64,000 nt of DNA from Inia geoffrensis. Its lineage: Eukaryota > Chordata > Mammalia > Artiodactyla > Iniidae. The DNA lies in the NCBI GenBank assembly GCA_036417435.1, contig CM070910.1, forward strand, positions 76,306,784-76,370,783, in the 5' to 3' direction. The position numbers and the translations under genes are program-made. This document shows, one piece after another, positions 13,231 through 23,647 of the stretch. The notes below the pieces were generated by a model that saw nothing but the letters and a program-made list of their open reading frames with translations, was not told the origin of the DNA and did no database searches. Numbering within the stretch: position 1 is the first letter of the stretch; every line of letters begins with the position of its first letter.

Positions 13231-14253
13231 TTGGCCAAAGAGGGCATATGCGTTTTTTCCTGAATATATTCAAGAAAAAAAGCATATGCCGTTTCTGCCC
13301 AACCAAGCAAGCCTGCAATGGAAATCTGCAGTAAAAAGAAGTCTGACTTCCCACCGCTCTAAAGGGCCGTCCGAAAAAAGTGGAAAATTCAGAGAGGCAG
13401 GACAGGCCATGGAGAACCGGCAGCCTTGTTATGCTGATGGGCGGGATGTAATGTGCCAACAGCCACTCTGGAGAACTGTATGGTGTTTCCTGGAACAAAG
13501 AAAAAAACAAGCTAGAGAGCCTAGGGCACTTCCACTTATGGTGCTATAGATTCGGAAAATTTAAATGAAAAAGACAAAGCCACACCAAAGTTTGGGGCTG
13601 CTCTGTGTACGCGAACCTTGACTATGGTACAACTTCAATAGCCCAGAAAGAGAAAAATGCATATAGCAGTTGTGGTACATCCCTACAATGGAATATCACT
13701 CAACAATGAAATCAATGGCCACAGACCAGTAGCAGCATAATGAGTGGATGTAGGTACAATGCTTCTAAGTGAAATAAGTCACACAGAAAAAGAAACATCA
13801 CAACATATCACTAATACCGGGAGTATAAACACGGCTCCACATGAACTGTGTCACAGTTAGCAATTTCTGTAGAAGATGACCAGGAATAAGGAGATCCAAT
13901 GAGGGACTAACTCTATGTGTTTGGACGGGCACATTGAACCCTGATTTCCCACCAGGGAGAAGAATTCACCAAAGTCTCAGCGTGCCTTGCCAGAACCAGG
14001 TTAGGGCCTGAAGCAATTCTTCGGTTTTGCAGTCAGCTCACAAGGAAGCTAGTTAAAAAAAGGAGCTTTTTGAACACTGTAATTCACAATCCTGCACAAT
14101 TACACATGACCCCTATCATCCAAAAATATATTGAAGGAAGGCTGTGAAGAGGACTTGAACGCGAGGCAGAATTGCAGAAAACAGATATCCGGTGGTAGAT
14201 TAAAATTGCTCTGAAAGTAAACAAAAAGAGGCAGCACTTTGACAATGATACAC
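13231..14253 (+). repeat. Satellite unit 8, 1,023 bp, internally deleted
   Basis: Second copy of the unit 6 type, short by 712 bp against unit 6. The sequence jumps at about 13,848-13,851 from the L1 3' UTR part (atgaactg) to the non-L1 half (cacagttagcaatttctg). The fossil A tail and the 10-bp polymorphic site are therefore absent. Confidence 0.93.
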
Positions 14254-15050
14254 TTAGCCAAAAAGGGCGTATGTGTTTTTTCCTGAATATATTCCAGAAA
14301 AAACGCATACACTCTTCTTGGCCAACAAACAAGCCTGTAATGGAAATTTGCACTACAATGAAGTCTCACTTCCCACCGCTTTAAAGTGTCGTCTGAAAAA
14401 AGTGTAAAATCCCGAGAGACAGGACTGGCCATGGAGCACAGGGAACTTGGTTATGCTGATTGGCGGGATGTAAATTGCCAATGAGTACTGTGGAGATGTG
14501 TATGGTGTTTCCTGAAACATCTAAAAATCAAAGCCACAGAGCCTAAGGCACTTCCACTTATGGCCCTATAGCTTAGGAAAATTTAAAGGAGGAAGACACA
14601 GCCACCCCAATATTTAGGACTGATGTGTTTTCAGCAATGTCCACTACAGTACAACTTATATATCCTGGACAGAAAAAAATGGATAAAGACCTTGTGCTTC
14701 TTTTGTATAATGAAATATCACTCAACAGTGATATTAATGTAATCAGGCCTGTAGAAGCAAAATGAATGGATTCCAGTACGATGATTCTATGTGAAATAAG
14801 TCACACAGAAAAAGAAAATTATTATAAGTTATCACTAATAAAGGGAATGTAAACTTGGCTACACATGAACTGAATTACAAAACAGAACAGAGTCTCACTT
14901 TTAGGAAACAATCTTATGCTTTTTTTAAGGGGAAAGTTGAGTTGGGGTGCGTCATAAAACCAGAGATTGAAATTAGCCCAAAAAACATTCCATAAGCCAA
15001 GTATGTAATAGACAGGACCTACTCCTTGCTCAAAGAAATAAACTCAACAA
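14254..15050 (+). repeat. Satellite unit 9, broken edge copy (~797 bp)
   Basis: Diverged palindrome (ttagccaaaaa left, cactcttcttggcc right) followed by a diverged L1-derived part. It ends after ctcctt...actcaaca, where an independent L1 fragment begins. Divergence is visibly higher than in units 0-7, as expected at the edge of an array. Confidence 0.9.
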
Positions 15051-15790
15051 TGAAGTATCACCTCACACCTGTTAGAATGGGCATTATCAGAAATTCTGCA
15101 AACAACAAATGCTCGAATGGTGTGGAGAAAAGGAAACCTCTTCCACTATTGTTGGGAATGTAAATTGATACAGTTACAATAGAGAACAGCATGGAGGTTC
15201 CTTAAAAACTAACCATAAATTACCATATGATCCAGCCATCTCACTCCTGGGCATATATCCAGAAAAAAAACAAAAATAAAGAGGAGCCTTTCACCACAAA
15301 GTTCATTGCATCACTATAATAGCCAGGTAATGGAAGCAACCTAAATGTCCACAGACACATGAATGCATAAAGAGATGATACATATATAAAATGGAATATT
15401 ACTCAGCCATAAGAATGAATGAAGTTGGATCATTTGTAGAGATGTCAATGGATCTAGAGACTGTCATAGAGAGTGAAGTATGTCAGAAAGAGAAAAACAA
15501 ATATTGTATATGAATGCATATATGTGGAACCTAGAAAAATTGTGCAGGTGAACCAGTTTGCAAGGCAGAAATAGAGCAACAGACGTAGAGAAAAAAAACA
15601 TATGGACATCAAGTGAGGAAAGCTGTGGGGGTTAGGTGGTGGGAGGAGTTGAGAGATTCAGATTGGCATTTATATGTATAAAATAGATAACCAAGAGATA
15701 AATAGATAACCAAGTGTAAAATAGATAACCAATAAAAACCTGCTGTATAAAAAACTAAAATATATTTCAAAATTTAAAAAAACAATTAAA
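15051..15790 (+). mobile_element. 5'-truncated L1 retrotransposon, 3' end
   Basis: Diagnostic L1 order is present on +: the atcacctcacacctgttaga block of ORF2, ggtgtggagaaaaggaaacc, gggaatgtaaattgatacag, ccatatgatccagcc, cctgggcatatatcc, aatggaatattactcagcc and a 3' UTR ending in an A-rich stretch (15,745-15,800). It is the end of ORF2 plus the 3' UTR. There is no 5' part and frames are broken, so it is dead. It begins at almost the same L1 position as the L1-derived part of the satellite monomer. A 19-bp step (atagataacc at 15,683, 15,702 and 15,721) repeats in its 3' UTR. Confidence 0.93.
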
Positions 15791-15924
15791 ACAGAAAAAA
15801 AAGGTTCTTCCCTTCACATACGTGCATTTATATGAATACATTATTTCCATGCTTATATCTGTAAATACAAAAAAGAAGAATAAAATCTACCTAGAACCCA
15901 AAATAAAGAAAAAAAAAAAAAAAA
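15791..15924 (+). mobile_element. Possible L1 3' transduction with second poly(A)
   Basis: After the L1 A-rich end come about 110 bp of non-L1 sequence, an aataaa at 15,879, a second aataaa at 15,902 and a 16-base A run at 15,909-15,924. A polyadenylation signal 25 bases ahead of a terminal A run is what an L1 transcript reading past its own weak signal would leave. An adjacent independent A-tailed insertion is the alternative. Confidence 0.4.
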
Positions 15925-17281
15925 CTAAACAGAACCCACCAGTTACACAGAGGAAAACAGTATCAGGGCACTTGCTCCAGTTGTAAACAATTCTGAAGTT
16001 GGTCAGTGAGGGGAATCATCTCCCATTCAACCAGCAGCCCCCACGCAACATGTGTCCTCATTGTAAAGCTGGGGGACTGTGCCGAGACCTCTGTGAGTAA
16101 ACGTGAGCTGAGGCCCAGGCCAGCTGCTGCTGAACTGTTCCCACCCTTCCCAGGTAAAACACCTGAATATGTGCAAGGACTTGAAAGCCTAGAGGAAGGG
16201 CCGTGGAGCCACACAAGCGACAGCATGCCGGCCGACTTGGTGCCTGCAGGCTAGCCAGGATGGTCCTGGCCCTGGGTGCTCTTCTGGAAGCCTTCCATTT
16301 CCCTGCCTGAGAAACCCCTCCTGTTCCGCCCCCACTGCTTTTTTTCTTCCCTCACCTCTGCCCAGGGAGAAATTCCAGCAGCAGTTATAGGTGACACATC
16401 CTCTTCTTTAGCAGGTGGCAGCCTGGAAACTGCTGCAGAAAGTCCAGCAGAGCCCAACTCACACTAGGCCTCTCACAAAGCCGTGGCCTCTCAATCCCTC
16501 CCACCAGCCCAGCCCCGAGACTAATGACAGGGCAGAGAATATGGTGTCAGGCAGAGCTGCAGGGGCTCTTGCTGCCTGGTGCGGTGTTTATATTGACCTC
16601 AAAACATGCACACCTGGGGAGGGCTGGCCCGATTGGTCAGGCTGCACAGATCAGCCAATCCTCACTACTCAGGGGCTCACAGTTGCAGAAAATTGACCTT
16701 GCTGAACGGGCCATCTCCAAGCGACAGGTGTAGGCTCTTGAAAGTCCGGATACACAAGGGGCTGCAGCTCTGGCTTGTTTTCTAATCATTTTATCTGGCC
16801 CATGAGTGGGAGACAGCTTCAAGAAAATCATCTCCTAATGAGAGGGACACAGAAGTCAGGGAGAGGAGGGGTCAGTGGTGGCTGGAGGCAGCGGCTTGGT
16901 GCCCTGGGTGCAGTGGAAGTGTCTGGAAGACCAGGCAGAGGGAGGCCCTGCAGAGTGATGCCCAGGGTCACAGACATGTCGGAGCTGCTGTTTGTTAGTT
17001 CAAGTCCTGCTCTGAGGTGCTCTGTGTCAGCTCTGAGAGACAGGTGAGCTGAGGTTGCTCTGCAATGAGGGCTATGTGCACGGTTCCTCTTTGCCCAGCC
17101 CTGCCACGGTACCTGCAAGGGTAGATCTGTATCCTGGGAGGGGCTTGACCAGGAGAGCCCAATGAGCTGGGGTGGGGGTGAGGTACCTGCCCAGGTGAGC
17201 TCCATATCCTGGTAATTGCCTGACCACGAGAGACAAATGGGGCGCTGGAGACCTGGTAAAGGATGTCAGGACAGTCAGTTA
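15925..17281. other. GC-richer non-satellite DNA, unidentified
   Basis: About 1.35 kb with no satellite or L1 similarity and visibly higher GC than the arrays. Open frames of 60-125 codons occur on both strands and overlap each other, with no recognisable domain. Polypyrimidine-cag strings (about 16,340-16,366) and an acaggtgagc string (about 17,040) look splice-like but are not supported as exons. It could be the 5' part of the retroviral insertion or captured unique DNA. Confidence 0.5.
17108..17255. repeat. Imperfect 74-bp tandem duplication
   Basis: ggtacctgc occurs at 17,108 and again at 17,182. Each is followed by a similar string: a tatcctgg block, then a ttgacca/ctgacca block, then gagag and aatg. 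The two copies differ at many positions, so the duplication is old. Duplications of this size are common in retroviral LTRs and in unique DNA, and no function is inferred. Confidence 0.6.
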
Positions 17282-18110
17282 TGCCACCGAGGGTATACCT
17301 CCAGTAGTTCCTAATTCCTACACACTGCTAGTCATTCTACCAACCACCAGGACATGGTGTTCTGTATTAGACTTCAATGATGCCTTCTTTTGTATTCCAT
17401 TAGCCCCAGAGTCACAAGAAATTTTGCCTCGTGACTGGCAGGACTCAACATACAACAAAAATAATACTGCTGGGCCGCCTCGCCCCAAGGGTATAAAAAT
17501 TCCCACACCATCTTTGGGAAAGCTTAGCTAAAGACCTAAAAGTTCTACCTCTGGAAAAGGAAACCCTTCTTCAATATGCAGACACCAATCTGATCGCCAG
17601 CTCTACTAAGGAGGCCTCTGAACTACCAAGCCAATATAGGATAGAAGTTGTCCAAGAAAAAGCTCAAATATCACACACTAAGGTGACCTGCCTGGGCTTC
17701 ATTCTCACAGAAGGTCTGAGAAGCCCATCCCAGGAAAGGGAAGAAACCATTTGCAGCCTTAGCCCTTCTAAAAGTAGAAGACAGCTTAGGAGTTCCTGGG
17801 GAGGCTGGGGTTTGCTGCATCTGGATCCCGAACTACAGTCTAATAGCTGGGCCTCTATATGAAACACTGAAAGGAAAAGATGATGATCCTTTTGAATAGA
17901 ATCCAGAAGTGGTCTTTCAAGAATGGAAAGAGCGGTCAATTCAGACCCTTGACCTGGAACTCCCTAATTTAGCTAAACCCTTTGACCTTTACATTCCTGG
18001 TGAAAGGTGAATCGCCATTGGAGTATTAGTGCAAAAACTGGGACCACTTGAAAAGGAACAACGCAAGAATGCTAACCAGGTAGGATAAACTACGGTCACC
18101 AAGGGGCTTG
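17282..18110 (+). pseudogene. Endogenous gammaretrovirus-like pol remnant (reverse transcriptase to RNase H start)
   Basis: Broken + strand frames show the order of a class I retroviral polymerase: a fingers/palm segment near 17,300-17,400, the PQGYKNS-like segment near 17,483-17,503, the active-site segment LLQYAD at 17,566-17,583, then connection-like sequence to about 18,060. The frame changes near 17,520 and in-frame stops occur (for example the tag near 17,525, the tga at 18,007 and the taa near 18,086). The active site has Thr where the family has the second Asp, so it could not polymerise even if the frame were open. Family level is judged by motif memory only. It is an inactive fossil. 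Confidence 0.72.
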
Positions 18111-18300
18111 GTCCACCACCACATCTGGCCAGGATACTGGCAGTATCTAAAAACCTGGAAATCGGCAGCCTGAAAAGCCACCTCCCTCCTAAGGGAAAAG
18201 GACCCCATGTGTTGATCCTAACCACCAAACATGCCCTGAGGTTGCAGGGTTCGCTCCATGGGCACACTGACCTCGAGTGAGGAGACCCTCCAACTCCAAC
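18111..18300 (+). pseudogene. Possible retroviral integrase C-terminal remnant
   Basis: Around 18,195-18,260 the + strand reads GKGPHVLILTTKHAL in an open stretch, similar to the GPY/F-type C-terminal motif of gammaretroviral integrase. If correct, most of RNase H and integrase has been deleted between the reverse transcriptase remnant and here, because only about 100 bp separate them. Short match, so tentative. Confidence 0.4.
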
Positions 18301-18849
18301 CTCCAGAAGGACAACTGGGGGCAACGGGGTCCCATGGCAACTCGTGTAACCATCACTTTACCTGGAATTTCTCTCAGAAAACAACAAGAGTGTGTCAAAA
18401 AAGAGTAGACTACTGCTTTCAGGGCTTACTGCACCCAGAGGGGAGCTAATAAGCTTGGCAGGGGAACCATATATCACATTGTCACCATAGAAAAGCCTAC
18501 AGCCACCGTGGTGATGGTGGCCAATAAGACCAGCTGCAGTCCTGGCTACCTCAAAAGGCTGTTGACTCAGTGTCCATCATGGTCTTGGATCACCACTGAC
18601 CCTGGACTGACTGGGAGTTGAGCAGGCAAGGCTCTGACACCTGGTACTGTTTTTACATTAATTCAGGGTCCTAATTGAAGAAAACAAAGACTGCTGGTCA
18701 GAGCATCTAGGCTGGCAGAAACGGTCAGCCTGAGGTGGCTTAACAAATGTGCGGTGGCGTAAAACCTGCCTCCACATTGTCTCTGCACATCCCTTTCCTG
18801 TACCCTTAAAGGTCATTAGAATCTATAACACTTCCAATGCTGGTACTCA
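18301..18849 (+). pseudogene. Possible retroviral env remnant
   Basis: Lies directly downstream of the pol remnants in the place expected for env. Near 18,648-18,670 the frame reads CFYINSG, resembling the short cysteine-containing motif of gammaretroviral transmembrane subunits, but in-frame stops follow at once. No signal peptide, fusion peptide or complete subunit is visible. Called mainly from position. Confidence 0.3.
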
Positions 18850-19545
18850 GGTGGACGAGCAGGGAGGCAGCAGCTCTGGGGACAATGAATCTCACCTGGA
18901 GGCTGCTGGGGAGAAGTTCTGACCCTCACCCCCGGGTATGAGGGCTCCCAACTCAGCACTCAGCAGTTACAGAAGAGGGGTCTGCACACCCAGCACTCCA
19001 AGAATGAGGAACGGGACAAAAGGCAGAGGAGGGCTTTGTCACCAGCAAAGCCCATTAAAAATCCTTGGGAGATAAAAATAGAATCTGGGCAATAAAATAA
19101 AGTCTAACCTTTGTTATCCTTTGTGATTTGTCTAATTTCAAGTGCTCCTAGGTTCCCGCATGCAGAGCTGCCACACCCGGCACTTCAGACCAGATTTCCT
19201 ACTGCAGAATGGCTGGGTCGACACTTCAGCTCCTGGGGCCCAGTGCAGGCTCCAAGATATAGAGCCTGAGCTGCATCCAACCCGGCCTCTGAGAGCTCCG
19301 CCCCCTCCCTCCCACTGACTCTGACAGGACCTGTACAGAGCAGGCCAACACACAGCCTGTGGGGTAGCGCATTCTCTCACTTCTCCATTCTCTGATCAAA
19401 ATATAGTTTCCTTTGCTTCTGAACCAAACTCAGTCTCGATCTGTTGGCTCCAATGACACTGGGCAGGGGGATACTTGTTGGGGTCCATTGTGGAGGATCA
19501 GTAACAGAAATTGATAACATTGTAACTTCAATAAACAGATGTGTG
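18850..19545 (+). mobile_element. LTR-like 3' region of the retroviral fossil
   Basis: Follows the env-like stretch. It contains aataaa signals at about 19,092-19,103 and 19,531 and a stretch (19,385-19,500) with a U5-like look. I could not fix TG...CA borders, a polypurine tract or target-site duplications, so the extent is approximate and a second unrelated element is possible. Confidence 0.3.
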
Positions 19546-19834
19546 AGCCAAACTGTAATTAACATAGAACAGTGTATAAGGCTCGGGCAAAATAAGATGT
19601 TTCTAACACTTCCATTTTATATTTCCATCATTCTATTATAAGCAAGTTCAGTGAAAAGATTTGTCTTATTTGTCAGGTCAATATTAGAGAAATGAAGTGA
19701 TTTCTTTCCAAGGATGCACATCTAATAATCTTGGTTAAAGCTTCAATCTTGTTTTAAATGCTTTTCCATTGAAAATTATACCTCTGTTTCAGCTCCCCCA
19801 TTTCTGAGAAGTATAAAATCTTATAATTTATTAT
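19546..19834. other. AT-rich DNA, nothing recognised
   Basis: About 290 bp without satellite, L1 or retroviral similarity that I can see, and without an open frame worth noting. Confidence 0.5.
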
Positions 19835-20006
19835 TACCAAAGGGGAAAGTGGGAGGAGGGATAAATTAGCAGTTTGGGATTAACACATACACACTGCTAT
19901 GTATAAAGTAGATCATCAGCAAGGAACTACTATATAGCATAGGGAACTACACTCAATGTTTTGCAATAACGTATAAGGGGAAAAAATCTGAAAAAGAATA
20001 GATATT
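19835..20006 (+). mobile_element. L1 3' UTR fragment (Cetartiodactyl type)
   Basis: Starts taccaaaggggaaagtggga and continues with the standard 3' UTR order: gggataaattagcagtttgg, acacatacacactgctatg, aactactatatagcatagg, tctgaaaaagaatagata. It lacks both the ORF2 end and the poly(A) tail. This 3' UTR is typical of whales, ruminants, pigs and camels and is one basis for the host guess. Less diverged than the L1 part of the satellite. Confidence 0.9.
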
Positions 20007-20147
20007 TTTATTGACATCATCTATCAATGACAGTTAAAATGTAACCTAAGGGAAGCCGTTGGTGAGTGCTCCTGACCCTGACGGCATCAATCATCTAAAG
20101 TTCGCACTCTGCTTACATCCCAAGGCCCAAGGTGGCAGGGTTTCTAA
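20007..20147. other. Junction DNA before the right array
   Basis: About 140 bp not matched to L1 or satellite. The satellite resumes around 20,148 (ggtgcagttggccaaaaagg), at or just before the palindrome. Confidence 0.6.
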
Positions 20148-21906
20148 AATGGTGCAGTTGGCCAAAAAGGGCGTATGCATTTTCTCCTGAATATATTCAG
20201 GAAAACACGCATATGCACTTTATGGGCAACCAAGAAAGCAAGCAATGCAAATCTGCACACCAAAGAAGTCTCATTTCCCACCGGTCAAAAGGGCCATCCG
20301 AAAAAAGTGTAAAATGCAGAAATGCAGTACAGGCCATGGAGAACAGGCAGCCTTTATACACTGATGGGCTGTGTGTAAACTGAGAAGAGGCACTCTGGAG
20401 AAGTGTATCCTGGTTTGTAAATCATCTAAAAAGCAGAGCTACAGAGCATAGGGCACTTGCAATCACAGGAGTGTATCTAGGGAAGTCTAAAAATCAAAAA
20501 GACACAGGCACAGCAAAGTTTAGGGCTGCTCTGTTTACAAGAACCTCGACTTCAGTACACCTTAAATATCCCAGGAAAGAGAACAATGGATAAAGAAGGT
20601 GTGGTACTTACGCACAATGGAATATCTCTTCACTGTGAAATCAATGTAATAAGGCTAGTAGAAGCATAAAGAGTGGATCGAGTTTCGATGATACTGCTTG
20701 AGTTAAGTCACACAGAAAAAGAAACATATCATAAGATATCACTCATAGAGGGAATGTAAATATGACTGAACAACAACTGAATTACAAAACAAGAGTGTCT
20801 CACATTTAGAAAACACACTTATGTCAGCTTAAGGGGAAAGGTGAGGTGGGGTGATGCATAAAATCAGAGTTTGAAATGAACACAGATACCATTCAATAAA
20901 CCAAATACGTAATAGACAAGGTCTACACCTTGCTCAATGAACTGGCCTCAACACACCCTATTCACCACAGAGGAATATATGTGAGTAGTAGGAATCTTAA
21001 AACCTATGTATTGATATATCTCCATAAGGGACTCAAGTGTGTGCAGAGTGGCACAAACACAGCAGTGATAATCAGCTAAACACCATTATAAAAATAAATT
21101 TTAAAAACAAAACACAGAGACAAAGAAAGAGAGAAACACTCGTACAAAATTGATTCAGGGGCTGTGATGCAAAGTGGATTGATCACATATAAACCCATAG
21201 CTGGATAAGACATAAGGCTGGACACATGGGGCTGTGAGGATTGGTTAGCTTTGGTGAGCAAATGCCGAACCTCTAATATAATACTTAAAGCTACTCATTC
21301 CGTGGGTCACAACACTCCAGGTTTAAGGGAATCTTCTTACAGCGAAACCATGCATGAGAAACCTAACAGATGGTATACCATGTGATTGGGAAAGGTTTCT
21401 AAAACGCACCTCATTTTTCCTCTACTGGCTCACAGGATCGACCTTCCAGCCGCTTTACTAACAATCACACCACTTGCATAGTCAATGCCTTTAATTTTCT
21501 GTTTTGCACAGTCTGCAATTAGTACACAGGATGAATGGGAAGAGGGAGAAACAATGAAATTAGCCGTAAGGGCTTTGATGGGGACATTTCACTCTCATTT
21601 CACATGAGGAAGAAGTATTAACCAAAGGCTCAGCAAGTCGCCTGAAAACAAGAATATGGATTGAAGCAATCTTGCAGTTTTTCAGTCAGCTCACAAGAAA
21701 GGGAGCTGAAAAAAGGAGCTCAGAGGAACTGTAATTCACAGAACAGCAGAGTTACAAATGACTGCTATCATCCAGAAATATATTGAAGTAAGGATGTGAA
21801 GAAGACTTGAAAGCGAAGGAGAATTGCAGGAAAGCGATTTCAAGTGATAGATTGGAATTACATTTAAAGCATAGGGAAAGAGGCACAACTTCAACAGTGA
21901 TGCACA
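20148..21906 (+). repeat. Satellite unit 10, diverged edge copy, 1,749 bp, long form
   Basis: Many private changes, and poorly matched palindrome arms (tatgcatttt left against cgcatatgcactttatgg right). The 10-bp site is of the long type (ggttagctttggtgag near 21,241). As an old edge copy it argues that long is the ancestral form. Confidence 0.93.
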
Positions 21907-21978
21907 TGGCCAAAAAGAGCGTATGCATTTTTTCCTGATTATATTCAGGAAAATATGCATACGCCCTTTTTGGCCAAC
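21907..21978. repeat. Palindrome variant with compensated pair (unit 11)
   Basis: The reference G:C pair between tatgcG (left) and Cgcata (right) is A:T here (tatgca left, tgcata right). An extra A-to-T in the right arm and gagcg in the left arm are unpaired. Confidence 0.88.
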
Positions 21979-23647
21979 CAAGAAAGCCTGCAATGGAAAT
22001 CCGCACTACAATGAAGTCTCACGTCCCAATGCTCAAAAGAGCTGTCTGAAAAAAATTGTAAAATCCAGAGAGGCAGGACAGAAAGTGGAGAACAGGCAGC
22101 CTTTTTATGCTGTTGGGTGGGATGTAAATTGCGAACAGCCACTCGGGAGAAGTATACGGTGTTTTCTGAAACATATAAAAAACCAAGCTACAGAACCGAG
22201 GGCACTTCCACTTATGGTCCTACAGATTAGGAAAATTCAACTGAAAAAGACACAGCCACCCCAAAGTTTGGGGCTGCCCTGTTTACAAGAACCTCGACTA
22301 TTGTACAATTTCAATAGCCCAGAAAGAGAAAAAATAGATATAGAAGTTGTGGTACTTAAGTACAATAGAATATTACTCAGCAATGAAATTAATGTCACCA
22401 GGCCCGTAGCAGCATAATAAGTGGTTTAGGTACGATGATTCTAAGTGAAATAAGTCACACAGAAAAAGAAACATCGTAAGTTATCACTAACACCGGAATG
22501 TAAACACGGCTACACATGAACTGTATGACAAAACACAATAGAGTCTCACATTTACCAAAGAAACTTAAGGTTGCTTAATTGAAAAGGTGAGTTTGGAGGC
22601 TGTATAAGAGCAGAGGTTGAAATTAGTACAGATACCATTCCATAAGCCAAATATATACTAGACAAGACCTACACCTTGCTCAACGAAATGGACTTGAAAC
22701 CCTGTATTCACTGCCTAGGAATATACCTGACCACGAAGAAACTTAAAACCCATGTATTTGTAGGTCGCTGTAATAGAATCATGTATGTGTACAGCGGCAC
22801 AAACACAGCAGTGAAAATTAGCTATATCCTATTATAAAAATAAATTGCAAAAGCAAAACACAAAAACAGTGAAATAGAGAAAAAATTCTTAAATCTTTCA
22901 TTCAGGGCTTGTGATGAAACCTGGATTTCTCTCTACATACACAGCTGGGGGAGATACAAGGCCGGACACTTGGGGCTGATAGGATTGGTGAGGTTTCATG
23001 AGCGAATGAAGACCCTTTGATGGAATAGTGCATGGTCCCCATTCCATGGCTTTCAAATCTCCAGGTTTAAGGGATTCATCCTTCAGTTAAAATATGCATG
23101 AGAAACCCAAATTGTGGTCAAACAAGTGATCGAGCAAATTTTCTAACACTCATCTCTGTTTTTGCCCCCTGTTACTCGGGATCCCTTTTCCATAAGCTTT
23201 AATATCTCTCTCCACATTATGAGAGACAATGTTTAACCTCCTGTTTGGCAAAGTTCGCAATTTCTTCTGAAGGTGAACAGGAATAGGGAGAACCAATGAG
23301 CAACTAACTCTGTGTTTGAACGGGCACATTGAACTCTGATTTCCAACCAGGAAGAAGAATTCACCAAAGGCACATCATGCCATGCCGAAAACAGATTAGG
23401 GTCTGAAGCAATTCTGCTGTATTGTGGTAAGATCACGAGAAAGCTAGTTGAGAAAAAAAACTTGAAAACACTGTACTTCACAAACATGCAGAGTAACAAA
23501 TGAACTCTATCATCCAAAAATATACTGAAGTAAGGCTGTGAAGAGGAACTGAACATGTGACAGAATTGCAGGAAAAAGTTTTCAGGTGGTAAATAGGAAT
23601 TGCTCTGAAAAAATAGGAAACGAGGCAGAACTTCGACAATGATAAAC
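21907..23647 (+). repeat. Satellite unit 11, diverged, 1,741 bp, long form
   Basis: The palindrome carries A in the left arm (tatgcattt) matched by T in the right arm (atgcatacg), a compensated pair, with an off-centre cctgattatattcagg. Long type at about 22,985 (ggtgaggtttcatgag). Confidence 0.94.

Larger units (their letters stand above)
6900..13848 (+). repeat. Tandem copies of a 3,468-bp dimer (units 4-8)
   Basis: Palindromes 5 and 7 and palindromes 6 and 8 are 3,468 bp apart and share private variants not seen elsewhere. The outer limits are approximate, and the second copy is cut by the 712-bp deletion at about 13,848. Confidence 0.85.
1..15050 (+). repeat. Left satellite array (~1.74 kb monomers, copies 0-9)
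   Basis: Head-to-tail tandem array. The palindrome core gaatatattc recurs at 1103, 2848, 4592, 6326, 8061, 9794, 11529, 13262 and 14285, giving spacings of 1745, 1744, 1734, 1735, 1733, 1735, 1733 and 1023. All flanks have the same orientation. The array enters from the left window edge and ends by joining an L1 fragment near 15,050. Units become more diverged and rearranged towards that end. Half of each monomer is derived from an L1 3' end. Likely the common cetacean satellite; the family assignment is inferred from period, L1 content and L1 type. Confidence 0.95.

Noticed and set aside
16276..17047. Possible exons in the GC-rich stretch
   Set aside because: Acceptor-like and donor-like strings are present, but open frames are short, overlap on both strands and show no domain.
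17563..17590. Functional reverse transcriptase
   Set aside because: Active-site Asp missing, frameshift upstream and several stops. It is a fossil.
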